Shown here one piece after another: positions 8,515 to 16,513 of a DNA stretch of 64,000 nt. Origin of the DNA: Streptomyces syringium (lineage in GTDB: Bacteria; Actinomycetota; Actinomycetes; Streptomycetales; Streptomycetaceae); the NCBI RefSeq assembly GCF_017876625.1, contig NZ_JAGIOH010000001.1, positions 6,779,501 to 6,843,500 on the forward strand. The letters are read 5' to 3'. The translations under genes were made by a program, and so were the position numbers. Position 1 is the stretch's first letter; each line of letters starts with the position of its first letter. The notes beneath the pieces were generated by a model. It was not told where the DNA came from and did not search any database. It worked only from the letters and a program-made list of their open reading frames with translations.

Positions 8515-8543
8515 GGCCGGCCGGTCCTCACAGCCGGCCGGCC
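8515..8543. terminator. bidirectional hairpin terminator
   Basis: Perfect 10-bp GC stem (8515-8524 with 8534-8543) with a 9-nt loop. It lies between the convergent GNAT and ABC-ATPase genes, and the ATPase stop codon (8528-8530) sits in the loop. No T-tract follows, as is usual in Streptomyces. Confidence 0.6.
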
Positions 8544-9304
8544 TCCACGAGCCGGCGCAGGAAGCGCCGTGTGCGCTCCTGCCGCGGCTCGCCGAAGACC
8601 TCCGCGGGGGTACCGCGCTCCAGCACCACCCCGCCGTCCAGGAAGCACACCTGATCCGCGACGTCCCGGGCGAACCCCATCTCGTGGGTGGCCAGGACCA
8701 TGGTCATGCCCTCCTCCTTGAGGTCACGCACGACGCTCAGCACCTCGCCCACCAGCTCCGGGTCGAGCGCCGCGGTGATCTCGTCGAGGAGCAGCAGCCG
8801 GGGCCGGCCCGCCAGGGCCCGTACGATCGCGACGCGCTGTTGCTGACCGCCGCTGAGCCGGTCCGGGTACTCGCCCGCCTTGCCGTCGAGCCCCAGCCTC
8901 CCCAGCAATTCGTGCGCCCGCTCCTCCGCCTCCGCGCGCGGCACCCCGTGCACCCGGCGCGGGGCGAGGGTGACGTTCTCCAGCACGGTCATGTGCGGGA
9001 AGAGGTTGTAGGCCTGGAAGACGACGCCGATCCGGCGGCGCACCGCGTCCGGGTCCACGCGGGGATCGGTGATGTCCTCGCCGTCGAGGAAGATCGCGCC
9101 GTCGTCGATCTCCTCCAGGAGATTCGCGCAGCGCAGCAGGGTGGACTTGCCCGAGCCGGACGCGCCGATGAGCGCGGTCACGGTGTGCTGGGAAACCTCC
9201 AGATCCACGTCGCGCAGCACGACGGACCGGCCGAAGGTCTTCCGCACGGACTCCAGCCGCAGCACGACGTCGGTGCCGGCCTCGTTGACGTCGGGCCCGC
9301 TCAT
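8528..9304 (-). CDS. polar amino-acid ABC transporter ATP-binding protein
   Basis: 258-residue ATPase subunit of a polar amino-acid importer (GlnQ/HisP type). Walker A is GASGSGKST, the Q-loop is VVFQAYNLFPHMTVLENV, the ABC signature is LSGGQQQRVAIVRAL, Walker B is LLLLDE, and the switch histidine is in LATHEMGFA. The D-loop region reads ITAALDPE where PTSALDPE is usual. The ATG at 9304 overlaps the permease stop by 4 bp. It is the last gene of the binding protein-permease-ATPase operon; the three coupled genes encode one importer. Confidence 0.93.
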   Translation of the reverse strand: MSGPDVNEAGTDVVLRLESVRKTFGRSVVLRDVDLEVSQHTVTALIGASGSGKSTLLRCANLLEEIDDGAIFLDGEDITDPRVDPDAVRRRIGVVFQAYNLFPHMTVLENVTLAPRRVHGVPRAEAEERAHELLGRLGLDGKAGEYPDRLSGGQQQRVAIVRALAGRPRLLLLDEITAALDPELVGEVLSVVRDLKEEGMTMVLATHEMGFARDVADQVCFLDGGVVLERGTPAEVFGEPRQERTRRFLRRLVEAGRL

Positions 9305-10209
9305 ACGATGCCTCCCTGCGCGCGGCGGCGGTCCATCCGTGCGGTGATCCAGTCGGTGAAGCGGGTCATGGGGATGGTGAGGGCCACGAAGATCAGCCCT
9401 GCGAGCACATACGGCGTGTAGTTGAAGCTCTTGCCGGCGACGATCTGCGCCGCGTAGACCGCGTCGACCGCGCCGGCGATCGAGACGAGACCGGTGTCCT
9501 TCTGGAGCGAGACCAGGTCGTTGAGAAGCGGCGGCACGACCCGGCGCACGGCCTGGGGCAGGATGACGAACCGCAGGGTCTGGCGCCCCGTGAGACCCAG
9601 CGAGCGGGCCGCGGCGCGCTGGCTGGGGTGCACGGACTCGATGCCGGCGCGGAACACCTCGGCGACATAGGCCGAGTACGTCAGCACCAGCGCCGTACCG
9701 CCCAGCAGAACGGGGTCGGTCGTCACCCCTTGCAGCCGCAGCGCCGGCACGCCGAAGACGACCATCAGCAGGCAGATGATGAGCGGCAGTCCGCGGAAGA
9801 AGTCCGTATAGGCGGTGGCGAGCGCGCGGAGCGGGAAGAACACCGGGCCGCGCAGGGTGCGGGCGATCGCGATCAGCAGGCCGAGGACGAGGACCGCCGC
9901 GCCGCAGACGAGCAGCAGCCGGAGATTGAGCAGCAGCCCTTCGAGGACCTTCGGCAGCGCCTCGCGCGCGTAGTGGGCGCTGAAGAACGTCTCGCGGGTG
10001 CGGGGCCAGCCGGGGGAGTTGACGACGAGGAGGAAGAGGGCGACGGCCGTGACCAGGGTGCTCCCGGCCGCGACGGCCGTGGCCCGGCGGGCCCGGGCCC
10101 GCTTGAACCGCTCGCGCTCGACGCGCCGCGCGGACGGCACATAAGCGTCGGCCGCGCCCTTCTTCTCGGACTTGTCGGACGACTCCGGCACCGTGTCCTT
10201 GACCGTCAC
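9301..10209 (-). CDS. polar amino-acid ABC transporter permease
   Basis: 302-residue inner-membrane permease of the HisM/GlnP class. A basic N-terminal cytosolic extension precedes the first membrane segment (LVTAVALFLLVVN). The family loop that docks the ATPase reads GIESVHPSQRAAARSLGL and is followed by VILPQAVRRVVPPLLN. The GTG at 10209 overlaps the binding-protein stop (GTGA), fixing the start. There is one permease gene, so it probably works as a homodimer. The N-terminal extension of roughly 70 residues is longer than usual for the family. Confidence 0.9.
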   Translation of the reverse strand: MTVKDTVPESSDKSEKKGAADAYVPSARRVERERFKRARARRATAVAAGSTLVTAVALFLLVVNSPGWPRTRETFFSAHYAREALPKVLEGLLLNLRLLLVCGAAVLVLGLLIAIARTLRGPVFFPLRALATAYTDFFRGLPLIICLLMVVFGVPALRLQGVTTDPVLLGGTALVLTYSAYVAEVFRAGIESVHPSQRAAARSLGLTGRQTLRFVILPQAVRRVVPPLLNDLVSLQKDTGLVSIAGAVDAVYAAQIVAGKSFNYTPYVLAGLIFVALTIPMTRFTDWITARMDRRRAQGGIV

Positions 10210-11117
10210 TTGAGCACCGGGGCGTCCGCGGCCTCGGAGAGCCACTTCTTCTCCAGGCGGGCCAGCGTGCCGTCCTTGCGCAGCGAGTCGACGGCGCCAC
10301 TGACGCAGGCCGTCAGCGCGCTGCCCTTGTCGAGGACGAGGCCGAACTGTTCGGCCTTGCCGCCCTCGGCGTCGAACTGGCCGACGATCTTCGCTTCCTT
10401 CACCTCCGCAGAGGTGATGTAGAAGGCCGTGGGCAGGTCGACGATGATCGCGTCGACCTGGCCGTTCTTGAGCGCGGTCTTGGCGAAGTCGTTCTTCTGG
10501 AAGACGGCGGGCCGTGGGCCCGGCTTGATGACGTCGTTGAGGACGTCGAGGCTCGTGCTGCCCACCTGGGCGCCGAGCTTGACGCGCTTGAGGTCGGCGA
10601 CGGACGTGGCCTTCGCCGCGGGGGAGTCCTTGAGGGCGATGACGGCCTGGCGCACGTCGTAGTAGCCCGGGGAGAAGTCCACGGCCCGGCGGCGCTCGTC
10701 GCTGATGGAGATCTGATTGAGGTCGAAGTCGAACTTCTTCTCGCCCGGCGCGAAGGAGTTCTGGAAGGGCACGGTCTGCCAGATGACATCGGACCGGCCG
10801 TAGCCGAGCCGCTCGGCGACGGCGTACGCGACGGCCGACTCGAAGCCCTTGCCGCTCGCCGGGTCGTCGTCCTGGAACCAGGGGGCGTACGCGGGCTTGT
10901 CCGTGCCCACCGTCAGCTTTCCGGCGGTCTCGGTCGCGAGCTTCCCCTTCCCACAGGAACCCTTGCCGGCCGGACCGCCGGGTGCGGGGCCGGGGGACTT
11001 CGCGGAGTCGGAGTCGTCCTGAGGGGCGCAGCCGGCGACCGCCGCGCACAGCAGGGCGGCGGTGGCGGCCAGGAGCCCGCGGCGGCGGGCGTATCGGTGC
11101 GGGTTGGCGACGGGCAT
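10206..11117 (-). CDS. amino-acid ABC transporter substrate-binding lipoprotein
   Basis: 303-residue periplasmic-type binding protein (SBP family 3). The N-terminus RYARRRGLLAATAALLCA is followed by a lipobox (AVAGC), so it should be diacylglyceryl-anchored on the outer membrane face. A Ser/Pro/Gly linker leads into the two-lobed domain (LTVGTDKPAYAPWF, FDFDLNQISISDERRRAVDFS, VGSTSLDVLN). ATG 11117 is preferred because it leaves a normal lipoprotein signal; in-frame ATGs at 11159 and 11201 would add an unlikely extension. FDFDLNQISIS is the loop that usually reads FD-ligand-GM, so the ligand specificity may be atypical. The gene heads the importer operon. Confidence 0.9.
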   Translation of the reverse strand: MPVANPHRYARRRGLLAATAALLCAAVAGCAPQDDSDSAKSPGPAPGGPAGKGSCGKGKLATETAGKLTVGTDKPAYAPWFQDDDPASGKGFESAVAYAVAERLGYGRSDVIWQTVPFQNSFAPGEKKFDFDLNQISISDERRRAVDFSPGYYDVRQAVIALKDSPAAKATSVADLKRVKLGAQVGSTSLDVLNDVIKPGPRPAVFQKNDFAKTALKNGQVDAIIVDLPTAFYITSAEVKEAKIVGQFDAEGGKAEQFGLVLDKGSALTACVSGAVDSLRKDGTLARLEKKWLSEAADAPVLK

Positions 11118-11197
11118 GGCGGGAGACTGGCAGCGCGCGGGGCCATCTGTCCAGGTCATGCCACGAACGGTCCGAATGGCGGAAGACTGTTGCCGAT

Positions 11198-11217
11198 TCA
11201 TGAACGCTCATGAACGC
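11198..11217. repeat. two abutting 10-bp direct repeats upstream of the ABC operon
   Basis: TCATGAACGC occurs twice with no spacer (11198-11207, 11208-11217), 81-100 bp upstream of the binding-protein start. The first copy forms part of an 8-bp palindrome TTCATGAA. It could be an operator for the importer; no regulator gene is adjacent. Confidence 0.45.
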
Positions 11218-11373
11218 GGTGGGTCTGGGTAGGCGGGTCCCGGGTGGACGCCGGGAGGACGGCTGGACCATGGCCGAATCACATCGGTCCGGCCCCCGTG
11301 GCCGGTGTGCCGGACGTGACAGGATCCCGCCTATGAGGCACACCGGGTGATGGGCGGCAGGAAAAATAGCGGC

Positions 11374-11460
11374 CCGACCCGGGGGTCGGCAGGATAATTT
11401 ATCGCCACTCCCCTTGAGGCGAAGAACCTGGCACAGATACGGTGTCTTAACACCAGGTTC
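11374..11460 (+). promoter_or_regulatory. structured promoter/leader region of the DUF6421 operon
   Basis: A 16-bp hairpin (CCGACC/GGTCGG, 11374-11389) is followed by an AT-rich palindrome GATAATTTATC (11393-11403) that could contain a -10. A leader hairpin follows: GAACCTGG (11424-11431) pairs with CCAGGTTC (11453-11460). A smaller stem GGTGT/ACACC (11441-11445 with 11450-11454) shares two bases with the larger one, so the two exclude each other. The large stem ends only a few bases before the GAGGAGGGG ribosome-binding site. Translation could be gated by the fold; that is inference. Confidence 0.45.
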
Positions 11461-11478
11461 TCCTGAGGAGGGGTAGCC

Positions 11479-12873
11479 ATGACGGAAATCCTTGCGCCGA
11501 TAGCGGCAGAGGCCAACATTTTGTCCGCGGAGCGTGTGGTGGGCCACCCGGCCTGGGCCACGCTCAAGGACGCCGTAGAGGCTATTCGGCCTTGGCAGTC
11601 CGCGGACGGTTCCATCGACCTCACGGCCGAGGGCGCACCGCCGGGCGAGAGCGTCCGGGCCGAGGTCGACCGCGTGATCGCGGCCGTCGAGGAGCTCTCC
11701 CCGCTCGTGCCCCACGACGCCGAGTACCACCTCGCTCTCGTCGCGGACCTGCGCCGCTGGGCCGACACGGGCTTCGGCGTGCCGGACTTCCTCGACTCCC
11801 TGCTGGCCTTCCAGCCCGCCGCGCACCGCGCCGACGGCCTCCAGCACCTCGTGGTCTTCCCCATGTACACGCAGAACGGCAACCCCGACCGCAACTTCGA
11901 GGCCGTCGCCCTGCGCGTCGTATGGCCGGAGTGGCTCTCCGAGCTGGAGCGCACCCGCTACGACAACCCCCTCTTCCTCGGCATCACCTTCGAGGACTTC
12001 ACCTCGGGCTACGACACCAACTCCGCGGTCCTCTTCCCGGAGACCATCGCCGTCCGCGAGGCCCCCGAGCGCTTCACCTGGGGCGGGATCTTCTGTGACC
12101 GCGAGGCGGCCCGCTTCCGCGCCGTCACCGAGGCGGCCGTCGCCACCCTCGGCCTGGAGCTGCCCGCCGACATCCAGGACATGGTGGGCGACCAGCACCG
12201 CTGCGAGGAGGCCTTCGTCCTGTGGGACATGGTCCACGACCGCACCCACAGCCACGGCGACCTGCCCTTCGACCCCTTCATGATCAAGCAGCGGCAGCCG
12301 TTCTGGATGTACGGGCTGGAGGAGCTGCGCTGTGACCTCACCGCCTTCAAGGAGGCCGTGAAGCTCGAGGCCGACGGCTACTCCCAGGGCCGCGACGTGC
12401 AGTACGCCGTGCTCTTCGACCGGATGTTCCGCTTCCCCCTCTCCGGTGACCGGGTCCGCAACTACGACGGCCTCGGCGGGCAGCTGCTCTTCGCCTACCT
12501 CCACAAGCACGACGTCGTACGCTGGACGGACAACACCCTCCACATCGACTGGCAGCGTGCCCCGCAGGTCACCAACCAGCTGTGCGCCGAGATCGAGAAG
12601 CTCTACCGCGACGGTATCGACCGCCCCAAGCTCGTCCACTGGTTCGCCGCCTACGACCTGGTCTCGACCTATCTCTCCCCGCACCCCGGCTCCGTGTGGG
12701 CCAAGGGCCCCGACGCCCTGGACCTCACTCAGCCGCCCCGCAAGCTCGTGGACGACGTGCTTCCCGACGAGTTCCCGCTCAGCATGTTCTATGAGGCTCT
12801 TGCCAAGAAGCTGCGCGGCGTGATCGCCTCGACCAAGGGGATCACCGCGCCGCGCGAGCAGGTGGCCGCGTGA
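11479..12873 (+). CDS. DUF6421 family protein
   Basis: 464-residue cytosolic protein of a conserved actinobacterial family without assigned activity. There is no signal peptide or transmembrane segment. The central part has a His/Asp-rich run around residues 245-262 (FVLWDMVHDRTHSHGDLPFD) and a neighbouring MVGDQHRCEEA, arranged like a metal site. Acidic-aromatic motifs follow (YGLEELRCDLTAFKEA, LHKHDVVRWTD). The start has an excellent RBS (GAGGAGGGG). It is the first gene of a three-gene coupled operon with an SDR and a threonine-aldolase-like enzyme, and its stop overlaps the SDR GTG. A hydrolytic or lyase role on the operon's substrate is plausible but unproven. Confidence 0.8.
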   Translation: MTEILAPIAAEANILSAERVVGHPAWATLKDAVEAIRPWQSADGSIDLTAEGAPPGESVRAEVDRVIAAVEELSPLVPHDAEYHLALVADLRRWADTGFGVPDFLDSLLAFQPAAHRADGLQHLVVFPMYTQNGNPDRNFEAVALRVVWPEWLSELERTRYDNPLFLGITFEDFTSGYDTNSAVLFPETIAVREAPERFTWGGIFCDREAARFRAVTEAAVATLGLELPADIQDMVGDQHRCEEAFVLWDMVHDRTHSHGDLPFDPFMIKQRQPFWMYGLEELRCDLTAFKEAVKLEADGYSQGRDVQYAVLFDRMFRFPLSGDRVRNYDGLGGQLLFAYLHKHDVVRWTDNTLHIDWQRAPQVTNQLCAEIEKLYRDGIDRPKLVHWFAAYDLVSTYLSPHPGSVWAKGPDALDLTQPPRKLVDDVLPDEFPLSMFYEALAKKLRGVIASTKGITAPREQVAA

Positions 12874-13661
12874 GCAAGCTCGAGAGTGAGGCGACGACCA
12901 TGAGCACTCCGACGAACGGCAATGGCCGGCTGGACGGGGCCGTCGTGGCGGTGGCGGGAGCCGCCGGCCCGGCGGGCCGTGCCGCCCTGCTGCGCCTGGC
13001 CGAGGCCGGGGCGACCGTCGTCGCCTCCGACGCGGACGCCGCACGCCTCGCCGAGGCCGTCGACGCCGCCCGTTACGCCCACGGCGGCGCCACCGTCACC
13101 GGCGACACCGTGGACCTGCTCGATCTCGAGGCGACCCGCGCCTGGGCGGACCGCACCGAGAAGGAGTTCGGCCGGATCGACGGGCTCGTCCACCTGGTGG
13201 GCGGCTGGCGCGGCTCCGCAACCTTCGCCGAGACCGACATCGCCGACTGGGACCTCCTGGAGAAGCTGCTCATCCGCACGGTGCAGCACACCTCCCTGGC
13301 CTTCGAGGCCCCGCTGGCCCGCAGCGGCAACGGCCGCTACCTCCTCATCAGCGCCGCGGGCGCCAGCCGGCCCACCGCGGGCAACGCCGCCTACTCCGCC
13401 TCCAAGGCCGCCGCCGAGGCCTGGACGCTGGCCCTCGGTGACGCCTTCCGCAAGGCGGGGGGCGAGGAGGGCCCCTCGGCCGCGGCTGCCATCCTGGTGG
13501 TCAAGGCGCTGGTGCACGACGCCATGCGCGCCGAGCGTCCCAACGCGAAGTTCGCGGGCTTCACGGACGTCACCGACCTGGCCGAGGCCATCGTCGACGT
13601 CTGGTCCAAGCCCGCCCAGGAAGTGAACGGAACCCGTCTGTGGCTGACTCCGCAATCGTGA
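12870..13661 (+). CDS. short-chain dehydrogenase/reductase (SDR)
   Basis: 263-residue SDR. The N-terminal cofactor loop reads AVVAVAGAAGPAGRAALLRL, a slightly degenerate TGxxxGxG. The catalytic tyrosine and lysine are in AAYSASKAAAEAW, and the serine lies in YLLISAAGAS. Start GTG 12870 overlaps the DUF6421 stop; an internal ATG at 12900 is an alternative start giving a more typical N-terminus. The gene overlaps the next one by 22 bp. It probably oxidises or reduces an intermediate of the same unknown pathway. Confidence 0.88.
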   Translation: MSKLESEATTMSTPTNGNGRLDGAVVAVAGAAGPAGRAALLRLAEAGATVVASDADAARLAEAVDAARYAHGGATVTGDTVDLLDLEATRAWADRTEKEFGRIDGLVHLVGGWRGSATFAETDIADWDLLEKLLIRTVQHTSLAFEAPLARSGNGRYLLISAAGASRPTAGNAAYSASKAAAEAWTLALGDAFRKAGGEEGPSAAAAILVVKALVHDAMRAERPNAKFAGFTDVTDLAEAIVDVWSKPAQEVNGTRLWLTPQS

Positions 13662-14725
13662 CCCCGGTGACCGACGCCGTCCGTCGGCACGATACCGAGC
13701 TGCGCGGCTTCGCCAGCGACAATTACGCGGGCGCGCACCCGGAGATCCTCGCGGCGCTCGCCCTGGCCAACGGCGGTCATCAGGTCTCCTACGGAGAGGA
13801 CGACTACACCGCCCATCTCCAGGACGTGATGCGCGCCCACTTCGGGCCCACCGCCGAGACCTTCCCGGTCTTCAACGGCACGGGTGCCAACGTCCTCGCC
13901 CTCCAGGCGGCGACCGAGCGGTGGGGCGCGGTGATCTGTGCCGAGAGCGCTCATCTCCACGTGGACGAGTGCGGCGCGCCCGAGCGCGTGGGCGGACTCA
14001 AGCTGCTCACCGTGCCGACCGAGAACGGCAAGCTCACGCCTGAGCTGATCGACCGTGAGGCGTTCGGCTGGGACGACGAGCACCGGGCCCAGCCCCAGCT
14101 CGTCGCCATCACCCAGACCACCGAGCTGGGCACCTGCTACACCCCCGAGGAGATCCGGGAGATCTGCGACCACGCCCACGAGCGCGGCATGAAGGTCTTC
14201 CTGGACGGCTCGCGCATAGCCAACGCGGCGGCCACGCTCGGCCTTCCGCTGCGGGCCCTCACCACCGACGCCGGAGTGGACCTGCTCTCCTTCGGCGGCA
14301 CCAAGAACGGGCTGGTGTTCGGCGAGTGCGTCGTCGTCCTCAACCCGGACGCGGTGCGGGCGATGAAGCACCTGCGCAAGATGTCGATGCAGCTGGCCTC
14401 CAAGATGCGCTTCGTCTCGGCCCAGTTCGAGGCCCTGCTCACGGGCGACCTCTGGCTGCGCAGCGCCTCGCACGCCAACGCCATGGCCACGCGCCTGGCC
14501 GAGGGCGTACGGGCCGTGGACGGCGTCGAGCTGCTGTACCCGGTGCAGGCCAACGGCGTCTTCGCCCGGCTTCCGCACGACGCGGCCGTCCGGCTGCAGA
14601 AGCGCTACCGCTTCTACTTCTGGGACGAGCCGGCCGGTGTCGTCCGCTGGATGTGCTCCTTCGACACCACCGAGGCCGACGTGGACGCCTTCGTCGCGGC
14701 GGTCACGGAGGAGATGGCCAAGTAG
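13640..14725 (+). CDS. PLP-dependent threonine aldolase / beta-eliminating lyase family enzyme
   Basis: 361-residue fold-type I PLP enzyme of the low-specificity L-threonine aldolase family, which cleaves beta-hydroxy amino acids to glycine and an aldehyde. The internal-aldimine lysine is expected in LSFGGTKNGLVFGE. The aspartate that pairs with the pyridine nitrogen is in VFLDGSRIANAA. The GTG at 13640 lies within the SDR gene (22-bp overlap); GTG 13658 in a GTGA overlap is an alternative. Coupling to an SDR and a DUF6421 protein suggests the product aldehyde is handled by the SDR; that is inference. Confidence 0.88.
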   Translation: MADSAIVTPVTDAVRRHDTELRGFASDNYAGAHPEILAALALANGGHQVSYGEDDYTAHLQDVMRAHFGPTAETFPVFNGTGANVLALQAATERWGAVICAESAHLHVDECGAPERVGGLKLLTVPTENGKLTPELIDREAFGWDDEHRAQPQLVAITQTTELGTCYTPEEIREICDHAHERGMKVFLDGSRIANAAATLGLPLRALTTDAGVDLLSFGGTKNGLVFGECVVVLNPDAVRAMKHLRKMSMQLASKMRFVSAQFEALLTGDLWLRSASHANAMATRLAEGVRAVDGVELLYPVQANGVFARLPHDAAVRLQKRYRFYFWDEPAGVVRWMCSFDTTEADVDAFVAAVTEEMAK

Positions 14726-14757
14726 CGGTCCGCCTCGCGCGTCCCGCGCGCAGGACG

Positions 14758-14797
14758 GGGAAGCCCCCGGCAGTCCGTGGACTGCCGGGGGCTTCCC
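14758..14797 (+). terminator. very strong terminator of the DUF6421 operon
   Basis: Perfect 19-bp inverted repeat (14758-14776 with 14779-14797) separated by two bases, located 32 bp after the aldolase stop. Confidence 0.85.
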
Positions 14798-14834
14798 GCT
14801 GTGCCGCCTGCGGCGGCGAGCGCCCTGCGGGCCG

Positions 14835-14886
14835 TCCTCAAGGGCCGGACGGGCTGCCCGTGCAGCCCCCGTCCGGCCCTTGAGGA
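14835..14886. terminator. long hairpin resembling a dispersed Streptomyces intergenic repeat
   Basis: Positions 14835-14856 pair with 14863-14886, about 22 bp of stem with a 2-nt bulge and a 6-nt loop. The core TCAAGGGCCGGACGGGCTG resembles the TCAAACGCCGGACGGGCT hairpins often seen between Streptomyces genes (recalled, not searched). It ends 8 bp before the convergent acyltransferase stop and probably terminates both directions. Confidence 0.7.
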
Positions 14887-14894
14887 CACACGCC

Positions 14895-15626
14895 CTAGCG
14901 CCGCCGGTCCAGCGCCGCGGCCTCCGCCGGGGTGGGAGCCGTGCCGCCGAGGTGGGACGGTATCCACCAGGTGTCGTCCGGCCCCTTGGGGCGTACCGGG
15001 TAGGCGCGCTGTGCCGCCTCCAGCAGGTCCTGGACCCGGGCCCGGACGCGCTCGGTGACGGTGTCCGCGTGCTCGGCGGGGTCGGCGGCGATCGGCTCGC
15101 CCACCCGCATCGTGATCGGGATGTGATGGCGGCCCAGGTCGCGCTTGTGACCCTTGGTCCACAGCCGCTGCGTACCCCACAGGGCCATCGGCAGCACCGG
15201 AACCCCGGCCTCCTGGGCCAGCCGGGCCGCCCCCGACTTGAAGTTCTTCAGCGTGAACGACTGGGAGATCGTCGCCTCCGGGAAGACCCCGATGATCTCG
15301 CCCGAGCGCAGCGCCTTGAGGGCGTGCTTGTAGGCGTCCATGCCCGCCGCGCGGTCCACGGGGATGTGCTTCATCGCCCGCATCAGCGGGCCCGACACCT
15401 TGTGCCGGAAGACGGACTCCTTGGCCATGAAGCGCACCAGGCGCTTGGCCGGGCGGGCGGCCAGCCCGCAGAAGACGAAGTCGAGGTATCCGATGTGGTT
15501 GCTCACCAGGACCGCCCCACCGCGCTGCGGAATGTGTTCGCTGCCCTGGATGTCGAAGCGCAGATCGAGCGCCTTGAACATGGTGCGGGCGACGCCGATC
15601 ACCGGGGGGTAGACGAGTTCTGCCAT
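14895..15626 (-). CDS. lysophospholipid acyltransferase family protein (PlsC-like)
   Basis: 243-residue membrane-associated 1-acyl-glycerol-3-phosphate acyltransferase-type enzyme that transfers an acyl group to a lysophospholipid. The catalytic NHxxxxD block is NHIGYLDF. The second block reads HIPVDRAAGMDAYKHAL and the substrate block reads IIGVFPEATISQS. Length is normal. The RBS AGAAGGA precedes the ATG. The gene stands alone on the minus strand between two plus-strand genes. Confidence 0.9.
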   Translation of the reverse strand: MAELVYPPVIGVARTMFKALDLRFDIQGSEHIPQRGGAVLVSNHIGYLDFVFCGLAARPAKRLVRFMAKESVFRHKVSGPLMRAMKHIPVDRAAGMDAYKHALKALRSGEIIGVFPEATISQSFTLKNFKSGAARLAQEAGVPVLPMALWGTQRLWTKGHKRDLGRHHIPITMRVGEPIAADPAEHADTVTERVRARVQDLLEAAQRAYPVRPKGPDDTWWIPSHLGGTAPTPAEAAALDRRR

Positions 15627-15975
15627 ATCGGGGAATCCTTCTGGGCCTGGGGAGGGGTGTCCCGGCTGAAGTTACGCGGCCGTAGGTTCTCGGCTTCCGG
15701 CAGATCGTGCCTGAATGCCCGGCCTGTCGGCCAGCGAGGACGCCCCGCAGAACGGGAGATTCTCATCACGTCGGCCGGAATCCGGTACAGCCGAAGGTAC
15801 ACCGGGGATCCGGCGCGGACCCCGCCCGTGCCGAACCCCAGCCGTCCGCGCCACCGGGGCCGCCCGCCGGACCCGTCGCCCGGGCGGGAAATTTCTCCGG
15901 GCCCTACGGTGCTGCACACGGGAGATCGGACACAGGTCCGGACGGTGACCGGACGGCGACGACGGAGGGGCGCGA
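15627..15975. other. divergent intergenic region, acyltransferase / thioredoxin
   Basis: 349 bp without a convincing gene. It must hold both promoters. On the plus strand a TACGGT -10-like box is at 15905-15910 with no clear -35. An AT-rich patch (GGGAAATTTCTCC) precedes it. No significant repeat is seen. Confidence 0.35.
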
Positions 15976-16311
15976 GTGGGCGGGCGGGGCGAAGAGGACG
16001 GGCGGGAGCGGCTGAGCGCCGCCGACATCGGTGCGGAGCTGGGGGAGCGGGCCACGCTCGTGCAGTTCGCGAGCGCCTTCTGCCAGCCGTGCCGGGCGAC
16101 CCGGCGCACCCTCGCCGAGGTCGCCTCCATGGTCGACGGGGTGGCGCACGTCGAGATCGACGCGGAGGCGCGGCTCGCACTCGTACGCGCCCTGCGGATC
16201 ACCGGTACGCCGACCGTCTTCGTCCTCGACGCGGACGGCCACGTCGTGCGCCGCGCCGCCGGTCAGCCGCGTAAGGCGGATGTCATCGCGGCCCTCGGCG
16301 AAGCCGTCTGA
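15976..16311 (+). CDS. thioredoxin-like protein
   Basis: 111-residue thioredoxin-fold protein with the redox motif CQPC in VQFASAFCQPCRATRR and the cis-proline in ITGTPTVFVLDADG. The active site is CQPC rather than the classical CGPC, so its redox potential may differ. The first 15 residues are charged and probably unstructured. There is no signal peptide, so it is cytosolic. A flavin reductase gene follows after 202 bp. Confidence 0.85.
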   Translation: MGGRGEEDGRERLSAADIGAELGERATLVQFASAFCQPCRATRRTLAEVASMVDGVAHVEIDAEARLALVRALRITGTPTVFVLDADGHVVRRAAGQPRKADVIAALGEAV

Positions 16312-16513
16312 CCCGTGATCCGCCTCCCATCTCCCCGGTCGCCCTTGACGCTCCGTGCCCTGAATCGTCACTGTGACGCTATGTGGCCTGGAAACCGCCT
16401 CGACGGACGCGCGCACGGGGAACTCCCGCGGACCTTGAGCGCGCGCTGTCCGAGCCCGTGAGCAGCCCCGACCGCACGCTCCCGGCTCGACCCCCCAGCA
16501 GAAGGACCACTCG

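Noticed and set aside
9301..13044. Very long minus-strand open frame, 1247 codons, through the ABC permease and beyond
   Set aside because: Only the first part (9301-10209) is a permease. Upstream it runs through the binding-protein gene out of frame and antisense to DUF6421, with Gly/Val/Glu-rich low-complexity composition typical of shadows in GC-rich DNA.
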